A DNA stretch of 64,000 nt from Apostichopus japonicus (lineage: Eukaryota > Echinodermata > Holothuroidea > Aspidochirotida > Stichopodidae): positions 2,503,501 through 2,567,500 of the forward strand of contig NC_092577.1 in NCBI RefSeq assembly GCF_037975245.1, in the 5' to 3' direction. How positions within the stretch are numbered: position 1 is the first letter of the stretch; the number at the start of each line of letters is the position of its first letter. Shown here piece by piece: positions 10,801 to 21,288 of the stretch. Both the position numbers and the translations under genes were made by a program. Under the pieces are notes generated by a model. That model ran no database searches, had not been told where the DNA came from, and saw only the letters and a program-made list of their open reading frames with translations.

Positions 10801-12171
10801 CAAACTGGAGGCAATATACATGGGTAAAAATTTAATAAATATATTTTTATTTTTATTGAAATTACTGGGGAACTGCACAGTTAAAAGCTTAAAACAATAC
10901 AAAAGCAAAAACACGGTACTCTTTGGGATCTCTCTGCTTAATGAGAGATAGATTGAAGAAGATTGTGCAATAATTCTGTGAGGCCACTGAAAGAAACATT
11001 CAATAATGTCACTAAATATTGCTTTTGTTTTGCTTTAATATTAATGATTATATAAATTTCACAATTTAAATAACAACATCAAAGCCTTTTTGTTTTCAAA
11101 CTTATTTCTGATCACTATGTGATGGTACAGTAAATGGAAAGGTACCAAAACAGCCTAGTACCGACTAACGATGAATTTAAGCTGACCAGTAAGAAGTATT
11201 CCAAACTGTTGTAAACTTCTGATCACCATGTCAAGGTAACTATGGGGAAAATTAGCCAAGTATTGAATGGCAAAAGAAAAATGATATGAAACGATTCAAG
11301 AAAGAAGTGAACAACACTCATTGGGTTCTTACATTCTGTTGTGGTTGCTGCACTATTATTCGGCTGAAAATGGTCCCACTGTTCTAATATATCACTGCAT
11401 ATATCTTCCACTGATTCATTCTGTCAAAGAATGGAAACAAATTTGAGGCCAAAATTAACTTATGTTATACTTTGCACAATCCTTAATGGGGACCCATCAA
11501 CAAAACTTTCTGATGTGGCAAAAATACTTTCATTTGACCTTGAGGTGATATTCCTAGGAGGCTAAAGCTTTTTGCAATGACTACATAATGGAGTTATGCA
11601 AGTGTGAAATGTATTCAATTTGTACATTCCCGGGCAAGGAAACTTGATTTCTTTCTGCACATATCTACTGCTTCCTTTTAAGATCCTCATGCCAAAAATA
11701 CTTTATAGTCTGAATTGGACCCATTATCCTGTTAAAAACATATTATGCAAAACATGATAATGCTAATTGCTATTCCTAACTTATGGTTATGCCAACATAG
11801 TACCAATTAAACTGTTATTTGCCAGCCAACCAATAGCAGTAACAAATCTACCATTGGAAGGACTAAAGAGGGAAGACCGGATGTTAGGCAAAATCTATAG
11901 TATAGCCTTTACACTAGGCATATGCTAAGTTAGGACTGTACAATGTACAAAGTTGCCTAACCCTATTTTAGCCTAACATTACGTTAGCATTGTTCACCTC
12001 AACCTCCACCAAAATACCCGCAATTGCTTCACTCTTCTCTTCATGACTAGTTTCTTCTTCTTCCAAAATACCTATAATATAAGAACCAAACACTTCATCA
12101 TCCACGTTTAAGTTTTGGAGTTTTTCAGATATCCATGTTGAGAAACTGCCTTCTGGCATGGCGGCTGCCAT
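7655..12171 (-). CDS. CCDC43: CCDC43-like coiled-coil protein (four exons)
   Basis: The four exons (11998-12171, 11333-11420, 10562-10714, 7655-7848, in transcript order) join in phase to give a complete 202-residue protein; human CCDC43 is about 224. The N-terminal fold matches: FGSYIIGILEEEE aligns with human VYGAYILGILQEEE, and DICSDILEQW with NICKEIVERW. The middle has KEQRADKAAVLAMYAQVSED, like the human QRKAALLAQYADVTDE. The C-terminus is the highly charged NTNVDYVLKLQKEQRDKAR helix ending KEKEKKRTQKQERRR. The protein is a nuclear/cytoplasmic coiled-coil protein with no established biochemical activity that I know of. One internal segment of the human protein is missing; it may be genuinely absent or lie in an exon I did not find. 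Confidence 0.88.
8070..8425. mobile_element. hAT-type MITE in CCDC43 intron 3
   Basis: The ends CAGTGGCGTAGGAA and TTCCTACGCTCTTG are flanked by a perfect 8-bp duplication GGACGAAT (8062-8069 and 8426-8433). The 356-bp body contains two internal copies of a TTTTGCAT...AGATGCAATT segment and G/C-runs near the right end. Confidence 0.88.
9410..9963. mobile_element. hAT-type MITE rich in ATCGATTACGATTAC palindromes
   Basis: The ends CAGGCTTAGGG and CCCCAAGCCTG are flanked by a perfect 8-bp duplication GCTGTTTG (9402-9409 and 9964-9971). Both subterminal regions are packed with GTAATCGATTACGATTAC-type repeats, which contain the palindrome GTAATCGATTAC. The centre is ordinary AT-rich sequence. 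Confidence 0.88.
10222..10680. repeat. ~230-bp tandem duplication of CCDC43 exon 3 plus an adjacent repeat tail
   Basis: Two direct copies (about 10222-10446 and 10450-10680) share the segment TTGAGCAGAT...CTTTTCTGGAT, an ATT-rich tract, ACAAGTACATCATAAC and the exon. The ATT-tailed part resembles the LINE-type tail at 51290-51385. Confidence 0.85.
10332..10446 (-). pseudogene. Tandem duplicate of CCDC43-like exon 3 (3' part)
   Basis: This copy encodes KKQLTKEQRADKAAVLAMYA, followed by VSEDDEYP, nearly identical to exon 3. It has an acceptor (CTGTAG) and the same donor. That acceptor reads the conserved frame only if the incoming phase is 0, whereas exons 2 and 3 both end in phase 1 and would hit an early TAA. 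It is therefore probably a non-coding exon copy, not an alternative exon. Confidence 0.7.
10562..10714 (-). CDS. CCDC43: CCDC43-like exon 3
   Basis: The acceptor is preceded by a long pyrimidine tract ending GTGCCAG. The exon enters and leaves in phase 1; the donor is CCTT/GTGACA. It encodes KKQFTKEQRADKAAVLAMYA, the most conserved middle block. A second copy of its 3' part lies at 10332-10446. Confidence 0.82.
11333..11420 (-). CDS. CCDC43: CCDC43-like exon 2
   Basis: Acceptor CTTTGACAG and donor GAAT/GTAAGA, phase 0 in, phase 1 out. It encodes NESVEDICSDILEQWDHFQ. This aligns with the human NICKEIVERW segment. Confidence 0.83.
11998..12171 (-). CDS. CCDC43: CCDC43-like exon 1
   Basis: ATG at 12171-12169 reads MAAAMPEGSFSTWISEKLQN and continues to GILVEVE. 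The donor is GAG/GTGAAC and the exon is 58 codons in phase 0. The start MAAxxPE and FSTWI...YIIGILEEEE matches the family N-terminus, supporting this start. Confidence 0.88.
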
Positions 12172-13323
12172 TTTGAATGGAAGACAGACTGTGCGTATTA
12201 TTCATGTCCGAAATATAAATAGAGGGATTTCCCCATTTGGCGGTACGGGATTTTCCCATATAGTAGGACTCACGCTGTTGCCGATACTTCGACACTAAGG
12301 CTATATACACCTTTCTGCAACTTGGACGGTTGAGTGTTGGTTTACGTTACTCTTAGGTCAGCAAATATAATAGAAAGGATGAAAGGGAACATAAGGGATA
12401 TTTTCGATTTGAAATTAATCCATGACCTGGTCAGACATGAAAGGGAATAAAAGGGGGTGTCCAGGCGAAATACTGGAAACTATGAGAAATAAATGAATGC
12501 TACTAGTATGTGTACTATGTTTATGGGGAAGGTGTGTTTAGATTTGGAATTGGTATGTGTGGGGGGGGGGGCTGTTGGGAGGCTGTTGGGAGGTTGCAAT
12601 TTGGAATTGGTGTGTGTGGGGGTGTTGGGAGGTTGCACGTTCCTGCAGCATGTAGTGGCCCCACCGGATGTAAGGTGAGGTCGTACGTATGCCAGATTAG
12701 AGAGGAGCATATTCTCAGCCTCCAGGTGAAATTTGTATTCAATTCCTACATATATAGTTTTTGAGATAAAAACATTTGAAGTTGATAAATCTTTTAAGTA
12801 GGCCTAGCAACAAAAAAAAATGTGTTATGTCAAAAAACGCACGAAACAATGCTAATGATTTGATCTCAATTTTGTTCTTATCGGTATATTGTTAACTTCC
12901 GATTAGGTAAACCTAAAACAATCCAAATTCAAACCAATAAAGTGAAGAATACAGTAAAAGAATACAAAACATCCGCTGTCTGCTGTCTGTAACTATGCCA
13001 TCACACCTGTTTGATTCAAGTTTACTTAGCCTATGGTACCGCAAAGTGTGAAATTACAATTATCGATATCTGATCGAGAACGCCATTGAGTAATAGGATG
13101 CAAATTTCTCCAGGATGCTTGGAATTTTCCTTTTTCACAAGTAATAAATTAATTTTCCTCGTTACTATCCTTTAAATTCACGATATGATTTTTTTCAATG
13201 ACTTGGCGAAAAAGAAAAAGTATTGTAATATTAACCATCTTAGAGTAAAGCATTATGAAGTAAATCAATGTTACGTAATCGTTGTTAAGGAAAGCATTGT
13301 AACGTAAAACTAGTATGTATGAA

Positions 13324-13396
13324 GGCGCGGTGGCCAAGTGGCTAAGGCGTCGGTCTCGTAAACCGAAGATCGAGGGTTCGACCCCCTCTCGTGCCT
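13324..13396 (+). tRNA. tRNA-Thr (CGT), copy 1
   Basis: A full cloverleaf is visible. The acceptor stem pairs GGCGCGG with TCGTGCC (two G-T pairs). The D-arm is GCCAAGTGGCTAAGGC. The anticodon arm is TCGGT-CTCGTAA-ACCGA, giving anticodon CGT. The T-arm is GAGGG-TTCGACC-CCCTC. There is no intron. A TTTTT run follows within a few bases as an RNA polymerase III terminator. Confidence 0.95.
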
Positions 13397-14599
13397 GTTT
13401 TTGCTAAGGTTTCCTTCAGTTCACTTCCCTATATAACAAGTTTAGTAGCCATTTGTCAGTATGGGTTATTGTTTTCTTGAAAATTCGAATTTCTAAGCCT
13501 TTACACAGTTCTGAAACTTGGACGGTTGAGTGTTGGTTTACGTTACTCTTAGGTCAGCAAATATAATAGAAAGGATTAATTGCAATATAAGGGACATCAT
13601 CGATTTGAAATTAATCCATCACCTGGTCAGACATGAAAGGGAATAAAGGGGGTGTCTTAACAGGCGAAATACTGAAAATATGAGAAATAAATGAATGATA
13701 TTTGATACTAGCATGTGTACTTGAGGTAGGCGTGCTTAAATTTGGATATTGGTGTGTGTGGGGGGGGGGGGGGGTGTGTTAGGAGGTTGGGGTGCACGTT
13801 TCTGTTTCACTTATCATTCTGCACGTTCCTGCAACATGCAGTTGCCCCGCCGGATGTAAGGTGAGGTCGTACGTTCATTTAGGAAATTATATTGTACATT
13901 ATATGTGCTACAATCGTTGTCAACTTGTGCACAAAAAAAAAAATCACATATGACAGATGTCAGAGGAGCATATTCTCAGCCTCCTGGTGATTTTTTTTTT
14001 CAGTTCCTACATATATAGTTTTTGAGATAACAACATTTGAAGTTGATAAATCTTTTTAGTAGGCCTAGCAAAAATTATGAGTTGGCTCCAAAAAAAAAAA
14101 CCGAACGAAAAAAATGCTAGGAATTACCGTAAATCATTGGTCTCAATTTCTTCTTATTGGTGTATTGTTAACTTCCGATTAGGTAAAACTTAAAAAATCC
14201 AACTTCAAACCAATAAAGTGAAGAATACAGTAAAACAAAACAAAACATCCGATGTCTGTTGTCTGTAACTATATGCCATCACACCTGTTTGATTCAAGTT
14301 TACTTATAGTACCGCAAAGTGTGAAATTACAATTATCAATATCTGATCGAGAACGCCATATAAGAATAGGATGCAAATTTCACCAAGATGCTTGGAATTT
14401 TTCCTCTTTTTTAAGTAATAAATTAATTTCCCTCCTGTCTATCCTTTTAATTCACGACATGAGTTGTTTCAAGTACTTGGCGAAAAAGAAAAAGTATTGT
14501 AATATAAACCATTGTAACGTAAAGCATTATTAAGTAAATCGATGTTACGTAATCGTTTTTAAGTGAAGGATTGTAACGTAAAACTGTGGTATGTATGAA

Positions 14600-14672
14600 G
14601 GCGCGGTGGCCAAGTGGCTAAGGCGTCGGTCTCGTAAACCGAAGATCGAGGGTTCGACCCCCTCTCGCGCCT
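14600..14672 (+). tRNA. tRNA-Thr (CGT), copy 2
   Basis: It is identical to the first copy except that the acceptor strand reads TCGCGCC. This replaces a G-T pair with G-C, so the pairing is slightly better. A TTTTT terminator follows. It lies ~35 bp from the left end of the 5.45-kb insertion. Confidence 0.95.
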
Positions 14673-15845
14673 GTTTTTGCTGAGGTTTTCCTTCAGTTTA
14701 CTTACCTACACTGTAAAAAATGTCTGTGATATAACAGCTTTACACCGTTCATCTACTAAAATTAATCATGTTGTTAAAAAAAATTGCTGTCCATTTACAA
14801 AATGTATTGTAACAACATTTTCTGTATATGGGAACAAAATCTTCATAACAAAACATCAACTGCTGTGTCGGAACAAAAGCATCAGGCTCGATCCAAGTTT
14901 TCATTATGCGATCGAAGTGACCGCGAAACGTTACACCAAATCTTGCATCATAAAAAGAGAACCGTATTTTACATGTTGTTATAATGATAGAAAGAAGCAT
15001 ATACGTTTAGTCTTACGCAATCAACGAGTTTTTTTCCGAAATAGTAAAGTTAACAACTGTGTCGCAAAGTTGTAGATGACCTTTGTACACTACTTACAGT
15101 TGAATGACGCTGGGCGCGCACCGAAGGTCCGAAACCGCTGTAATTACGGTAAGTTATGATTTCAAAGCTTTTCAGCCTTTTTAATCTAACATGAGTGCAA
15201 CTATAGTGAATTGAGTCATATGAAACTATTACGTTTTACATAAGCATTTATTAAACGTTCGTTTGTTGGTTTGTTGGTTTGTTTTGAAATTAGCGACAAA
15301 GCAAGTAGGCTAGGCCGACAGCACAGCTCTCTGTCGGTCCATTGTGTGCATACTAGCACAAGATGCTATGGCAGTTCTTTGTTAGGCGAGCATATACGAT
15401 CGCTTACTTCTAGCATATCGTCGTAGCTGTTTTGACAGTCATACCAAACCTAAGCTTACATTCATTCTTTCGCGGTATCGTTTCTATTGGCTATGATATA
15501 ACGCAGCCTAGACACTGATCTCCAATCAGTGTCTATGCTTTATTATATAACATAGATTCTCTTAGGAAACGTCTTGATATCACTTTTACTGTTTAGTTTG
15601 AAGCCCCCGATCGGCTTATACTAAATCTTGAGGGAGTCGTGCAGTCCCCTGTCCTGAATCTTGGGGGAGTCGTGCAGTCCCTTATGGCACGCCAAATGGT
15701 AAAATTCAGAAATGAACAATCTAGGCTAGGTTTATGGTTAACAAATTCTTTTTTTTTTGACCAATACTAGCATGGTCTAGCAATGCTGATGAACTTAACA
15801 GTCTATCGTAATAGGCATTTATAAGATAAGTTTTGAATTCTGTAG

Positions 15846-15954
15846 ATGCTCTGAACAATAATGGAGGAGAAAACAGCTTGCAAAATTTGGAGCCTGGATG
15901 GGACTGTGAAAAAACTTGTTGCTGCTAAAACATTCAGTGAACTTATGGAGAAAG
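15846..15954 (+). CDS. CIDE-N-like gene exon 2 (first coding)
   Basis: Acceptor AATTCTGTAG. The ATG is at 15861 and the donor is AAAG/GTGAGT (phase 1). It encodes MEEKTACKIWSLDGT and FSELMEK, the first half of the putative ubiquitin-like fold. Confidence 0.65.
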
Positions 15955-18727
15955 GTGAGTTAAACATTTGTTTTTTTTCATAAAATAAAGTTAGTTCTAA
16001 AGCACTGTGCAGGAGTGTAGTTACGAGTAGTGTGGCCAGGTAGATTCTGGCAACTCATCCCTCATGAAAAATTACCTGTATATAGATTGTTTTTGCATCA
16101 ATTGTTACAGAAATCAATAATAAGAGAATCTATCATTTTTCCCCAGGACTCTATATTATGAAGGTTTGTTGCACACCCAAGCACCACTTATTTCTCTTTT
16201 ATTTATTTATTCATTTATTTATTTATTTACATTCATGCATAAATTTTTACCTCGATCAAGTGCAATTTAATTTTTTTTTTTATTATCAAAACTGGTAGAA
16301 ACTTAATGTTGAAGCCTAATTTCATTCATGAAATACAATATTCATAATTTTCAAGATGTATTTGCACTGTTGAAGTTAAATTCCCTTACATTTATTTCAG
16401 TAAAGCAAAAGCTAAACTGTCCTGAAGGGAGACTGTGCTTGCCAGATCGTACGGAGATAGATGATGATGAAGGATTAACTGCTGCTAGGGACTTATCCAG
16501 TGTGCCAGTGTTTACATTTGTTCCAGTAGGAAAGGATTTTACAACAAGTAAGTTGCTTCCTTGAAGTACTCATACAGCTGCTTCCTTGAAGTACTCATAT
16601 ACAGCTGCTTCCTTGAAGTACTAATACAGCTGATTCTTCTGAACAAACAAACATTATCCTTCTTTTAATAATTAGAGATATAAGAACTTGCCCCTGGTCT
16701 GCGCAATAAGAATAAAAATGGTGGACTTTCTAGAGAGGCTATCAATTGTTAACATAATTATCAAAATCTCAGATCATTTTGCTAGCAGTGTTTGCTAATA
16801 GCTTCAACAGTCAAGTCAAATTTGTTGAGAAACACAAGTTGACATTCACATTTGGAGTGGGCATTGCTTAAATATTATGTTCATACAAATATGCTTTATT
16901 AACGTTTCCCCAAAAATTTTAAGGAAAATTCCAATAATTCCAAATTTTCAGTTATCATCAAACACACATTTATTATACTGTCTCTGATTGTTGTGTCTGC
17001 CTATTCCTTTCTAGGTTTCACGTCCTGAGTAAACTGTCCTCCTTCAGCAATTTTCACTAGCCTATCACAAAGTATACAGAACATTGTTATTAGTAAATAA
17101 CATGGTATTGTTTTTGCTCTTGATTGAAATATTCAGAAATCTCAAGTCTAGCCGAGTCACCATCTGTTTCCATGTCATTGCCACCATCGTTTGATTTGAC
17201 ATATGTATCAGAGCTTGAGTCAAGCAACAGTGATTTGTCAGCCAGTGACACAATTATACTACCTGATTCATCTCCTTTGTACAACAATGTATCTGGTAAG
17301 TGTAACTATTGATTTTGTGTATACAGACATAGTATGAACGGTCTAACATAAAAACAAAGGCATCATTTTATGCCTCATCGTTCCACCTTTGGTACAGGTA
17401 ACCATTAGCTCCCTTGCTCTTTCTTCATATCTCCCTCTCATTGGGCTATGTCATATTGCCTGTAAAGGGTACCCTATGATAAGGTTTTATATGTAAATTA
17501 TTACCTCACCCTCAAGCTTCTCGTTACCTTGAAAATATTTTGGTGAGTTTTCAGGAACGATGACATGCGAAAACGGGTCAATACAAACTTTGAAATGTGA
17601 TACTTTGGTTAGTTAGAGTGTAGTAGCACTTTAACTGGCTTAACAAGTCCAATTACTCTCCTTACAATGCAGTCAGATTGTGTTACCCAGGCTTTCAAGT
17701 GACTCCTATTATCTCCTACTTTTTTAACCTTCCCCTTGTACATAATCCTAAAATTCTTGTGCATCAGACTTTTTACATGACGTCACTCAAAACTGAATTT
17801 ATGAGTGAATTAATGAATACAATGAATATAAGTGCATTAGTTTACTTTACTTACCTGTAACGAAGTTCACAAAATAAAATTAACAAAGTTAATTAGTTCT
17901 TATATTTCCCTGCAGGCCTGGTTAAACAGTATGTTTTGTGTTGATTCCCTGCTGAAGGCAAGGTTTATGTGCGGTGATGATAGCATGTGTGTCTGTGTGT
18001 GACACCTTGGCTTGTGTACCTGATATCTCAAAAAGTCAGAGTAACTTGATCTTCACACTTGTTATTAAGATATCCCCTTAATTATATGTATTGTTTTTTC
18101 GTGGAGGTTAAAAGTCATATCAGGTATATACTTAACAGTCTAGGCAAAAGTTGATGGAAACTCAATCTTTTATGTAGAGGCACATCAATCAATGCTGCAA
18201 TATGCCCTTGTATTTCTAATCAGCTGAGTTGGGAATCTTGTATTCGCAATTGCTCCTTATAGTGGCAAATAATCACTACGTCAATTAATTTTCTGGTTTG
18301 AATTACAGATAAGGAGGAGAGCCCAAGATGTGAAACAACACCAGGACACACGACTCATGACATCGCGTTACCTACTTTCTCACATATGTTTAGGAACAGT
18401 CTAAGAATGAAAGAACCACCTTTGCCTAGCGAAAAGAGAGGGGCAGCGAAAGCAATTGCAGACCAAATGATCGCAAAACACCTCTCTGGAAGAAGGGTAT
18501 TCAGAGATTTTGCTTTACGTGTAGTAGCGTTGTCACCAGATTCATTTTCTACAGAACTGGGTAATGGAGTTGATTCATTTGCTTGTCTCATCGAAAATGC
18601 ATATTACAACCACCCTAGCATGAGACTGCAATCAAAAAGTAATATCCGCAGTGATCTGTATGCAGCAGGTACTAGTGGACGTAAGAGAAAGAAACATTTT
18701 ACAGATTCATGTTACAATGTAACTTAA
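15861..18727 (+). CDS. CIDE-N-like domain protein of the insertion (four coding exons)
   Basis: Coding exons 15861-15954, 16401-16547, 17137-17295 and 18309-18727 join in phase (all phase 1 junctions) to give 272 codons. Residues about 7-78 resemble a CIDE-N ubiquitin-like fold: KIWSLDGTVKKLVAAKTF, then LMEKVKQKL, then a D-rich IDDDEG turn and SVPVFTFVP. A Ser/Asp-rich linker follows (about 80-135). The C-terminal region (about 145-230) is a helical block beginning LPTFSHMFRNSL. It resembles a domain I associate with multi-copy SAMD3-like animal proteins, but this is from memory. A basic GRKRKKHF tail ends the protein. An untranslated first exon may end at 15148 (ACG/GTAAGT), and AATAAA follows at 18748. 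The function is unknown; the domain call is a hypothesis. Confidence 0.6.
16401..16547 (+). CDS. CIDE-N-like gene exon 3
   Basis: Acceptor TTATTTCAG and donor ACAA/GTAAGT, phase 1 in and out. It encodes VKQKLNCPEGRLCLPDRTE, IDDDEG and SVPVFTFVPVGKDF, completing the putative CIDE-N domain. Three ~27-bp direct repeats follow the donor. Confidence 0.65.
16555..16634 (+). repeat. Three ~27-bp direct repeats just after the CIDE-N-like exon 3 donor
   Basis: GCTTCCTTGAAGTACTCATA with CAGCT spacers occurs three times, starting about 5 bp after the splice donor. Confidence 0.85.
17137..17295 (+). CDS. CIDE-N-like gene exon 4 (Ser/Asp-rich linker)
   Basis: Acceptor AATATTCAG and donor TCTG/GTAAGT, phase 1 in and out. 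It encodes a low-complexity acidic/serine linker (SPSVSMSLPPSFD, then ELESSNSDLSASDT). Confidence 0.6.
18309..18727 (+). CDS. CIDE-N-like gene exon 5 (C-terminal helical domain)
   Basis: Acceptor GAATTACAG, phase 1 in, stop at 18725-18727. It encodes DKEESPRCETTPGH, LPTFSHMFRNSLRMKE, a helical block (AAKAIADQMIAKHLSGRRVF, then VDSFACLIENAYY) and a basic tail. AATAAA lies 20 bp downstream. Confidence 0.65.
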
Positions 18728-20158
18728 AGTTGATTTTTAAAATACTTAATAAACAATAAGGTAATCTGCTTGCTTCAGAAGTCTTTTAAACAAACATTGT
18801 ATTTTCTGAAATACAAAATATGATTCTGTACAGAACAACCTCGTAGCTTTTTCAGTACAAGTTGGATGTTATTATATAAAAATATCCCAAATTTGAGCAC
18901 TGTCAAGTAGATTTTCTGATTGTTCTATATATTGGAAAGGGTTCATTTTAGCAAAAAAATATCCCAGTGTGCCTGAGCATTTCAATGGAAGTTTCATCAC
19001 TTTGACATTGACCAACAATCTAACTGTTTTCTTTTTTCTTTCTATTGATTTGGGAGTTGTTCTGATAGCAGTAAAACTTATTTCCAAGAGTAGCAACTGT
19101 ACTCATTCGAAACAAAGTATTTTTACTAGAAGAAATCCTTTTAAGTACTCTAAGCATATAAATAGTATTTGAGTTTCACACTGTTAATAGCTTTTTGTTT
19201 CAGGTTCAGTTTCAATGCACCTTAAGTGGTTTCCAGGTTCATGTTATTGTTTTGTTTCTTATTTCTTTAGTATGTCATAGAATAGTATTTTTTAGTCGTT
19301 GCTATTTCATTCTAGACACTATCTCTTTGTAAGAGTGCTAAGTGCAATGGACAGCAGTATCCTTGGTAGGTTCATAAGGTAAATTGACCCCCTACTATTC
19401 AGCATTTATCAATCTTGCTTGAATAGTATTTTACCTTTGGAAGTCTAGTATCATCAGGAAAGTCCAGATTAATATGCTGAGATAGTTTAGTAGTAGCATG
19501 ATAATATCACTGTTTTTCAATGCACTGGTAGACAAATTCACACTTTATCCCTGTTTTGGAATGATATCTAAACTGTTCATGTTAGTGTAATATATTGTTA
19601 CATTGTTCTTTGCAGTGCTAATTCCACATATGCTGTATATGATGTTATCCTAAAAGTCTAAAACACCTGTCAAGATTGCATGTTGGTAAATAAAGATATG
19701 TGTGTTTGGTAAATTTGACTCTCGCAATGTGTTCCTCTTGGTATAACATTTATTTTTTCATCTAAATCTCGTTCATGTACAACAAATTCCTCTCCACATA
19801 GGATTCGCCCAGGATCACAAATTACTTTACCCATATATAGCAGCTTCATTTGAATACATAATTTTTACTTTCAACCACAACTTTTTACCGTGTATACAAA
19901 CTGTTATTTGGTAAATTAACGGAAACATTCTGTCAAGAAACGAAAAAAGTTCGACCAATATACAAAAAGTATCTTGAATTTTACATCACTTTTTCCATGT
20001 TGCCACATAAAATTCTACCTGAATAAATAGAAATGAATCTGTTTCTACACAAACCGTAGTTGTGCATTTACAGGTGCTGTTGTACACTGATGAAAAAACA
20101 GATGGAAACTAATTGACAGCTTTTCTTTTGTAAATATACAGAGAAATTTTTTACAGTG

Positions 20159-20742
20159 TATATAACAAGTTTTAGTAGCCATTTGTCAGTCTGGGTTATT
20201 GTTTTCTTTAATTGAATTTCGTATTTAAGACAACCGCGGAAAGCTGACTGTTAACTTAGAGGTTGACCTTATATGCAGTTTTTCAAAAAATATGAAAAAC
20301 AAACGAATGTTAGTCATGCAAGTACACAGGCTTACATGTACGAAAACGTTGGGTTATCGTTGCTTCGTACAATAAGGACCTTTTCTGACAGGCAATCCCC
20401 TCCCACGCACACACCCCCACATCCACATACAGGCTCCGTCCCGCGCATGCGTATATACCATTTCACGTTTGGAGATTCAGCAAAAGTTTAACCTGCAATA
20501 TTCTGATGGTATAATGACTTATCTTGTATACGTTTCCACTATGCGCAACTTCATTCCCGTCGAGCTGCCTAAAGGGGTGTCGTATGTATCATTGTACATT
20601 TGTACGCTGCCATTTGTCTCTTTCCTTACCATATCTAACGCGTCAGGAGGAATCTCTCCACATGGGGGGGGGGGTGGGGTGGGCGGGGAGGGGGATATAG
20701 TCCTAACGTTCATTGCTTTTCACTTTACCAAAACGTTTCTTC
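20159..20742. other. Resumption of duplication unit 2 and adjacent non-coding DNA
   Basis: From 20161 the sequence TATAACAAGTTTTAGTAGCC continues the tRNA-bearing unit (compare 13432). Homology fades near 20225. The rest includes a G-run at 20663-20695 and no exon that I can support. Confidence 0.7.
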
Positions 20743-20867
20743 CAGTTACTCGGAGTGATGTCGTTCCAGCTGCAGCACTTCAAGCAGCCTGTCAAGACAA
20801 TGAAACCAATATACTGACAATGGAAGATCTTATCGAAACTGTTTTTAACCTGAGCTACAAATCATGA
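20743..20867 (+). CDS. Orphan terminal exon, possibly UBA-like
   Basis: A good acceptor (CGTTTCTTCCAG) is followed by an open frame encoding TRSDVVPAAALQAACQDNE, then LTMEDLIETVFNLSYKS and TGA. An AATAAA lies about 60 bp downstream. The helix pattern with MEDLIETVF recalls the end of UBA-type three-helix bundles, as in IAP proteins, but the match is weak. Upstream exons were not found; they would lie 5' of the tRNA-bearing duplication or outside my recognition. It converges tail to tail with the minus-strand gene at 21289. Confidence 0.4.
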
Positions 20868-21288
20868 CCAAGAAAGAGAAGTTTATACTGACTGATTTAA
20901 ACGAAATCTTGTTCTATATGTAAAACGAATAAAAAGTTCAAGAAGCCATCAGATATAGCCACAGTTTCAGTTTATTTAATTTGTGTATTGAACACGTTAC
21001 AGTTTATTTTACATCAGTAACATTTCGCTTTAATTACTTGAAGTGACATATGTCATATATATGTGTTATAATAAAATACAGCAAGTTCAAACTTTGTGCA
21101 CAAAACTGTCTGAAACGTTCTGATTTAACAATTTGATATAATATCATCCGGATACATTTAATAAATGTCAGTGATTAATGTCGTAAATATCGTTTCAAAA
21201 TTACTTTGCGTATACGCGTACAGTACGCCCTTTCTCTTTAAATAATTTCCACCAAAAATATTTCGTTTTTAAACTGAACATCCACAGA

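Larger units (their letters stand above)
12308..14708. repeat. ~1.2-1.3 kb direct duplication carrying tRNA-Thr genes
   Basis: Unit 1 (about 12308-13500) and unit 2 (from about 13505) share long blocks in the same order, including ACTTGGACGGTTGAGTGTTG, the GTTGCACGTTCCTGCA region, AACTTCCGATTAGGTAAA and the tRNA. Unit 2 resumes at 20159 after the large insertion. Confidence 0.88.
14709..20158 (+). mobile_element. 5,450-bp TA-flanked insertion with inverted termini carrying a CIDE-N-like gene
   Basis: The left end CACTGTAAAAAATGTCTGTG matches the complement of the right end (CACTGTAAAAAATTTCTCTG): the first 13 bases are identical, then 5 of 7 match. The flanks are TA on both sides. The uninterrupted site survives in the other duplication unit at 13428-13440 (CCTATATAAC), and removing the insertion plus one TA restores it. 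That is direct evidence for a single mobile insertion. The only coding gene I find inside is the multi-exon gene at 15861-18727; no transposase, DDE motif or reverse transcriptase is visible. TA targets are typical of Tc1/mariner and a few other cut-and-paste superfamilies, so the mobilising enzyme is unknown. Confidence 0.85.
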
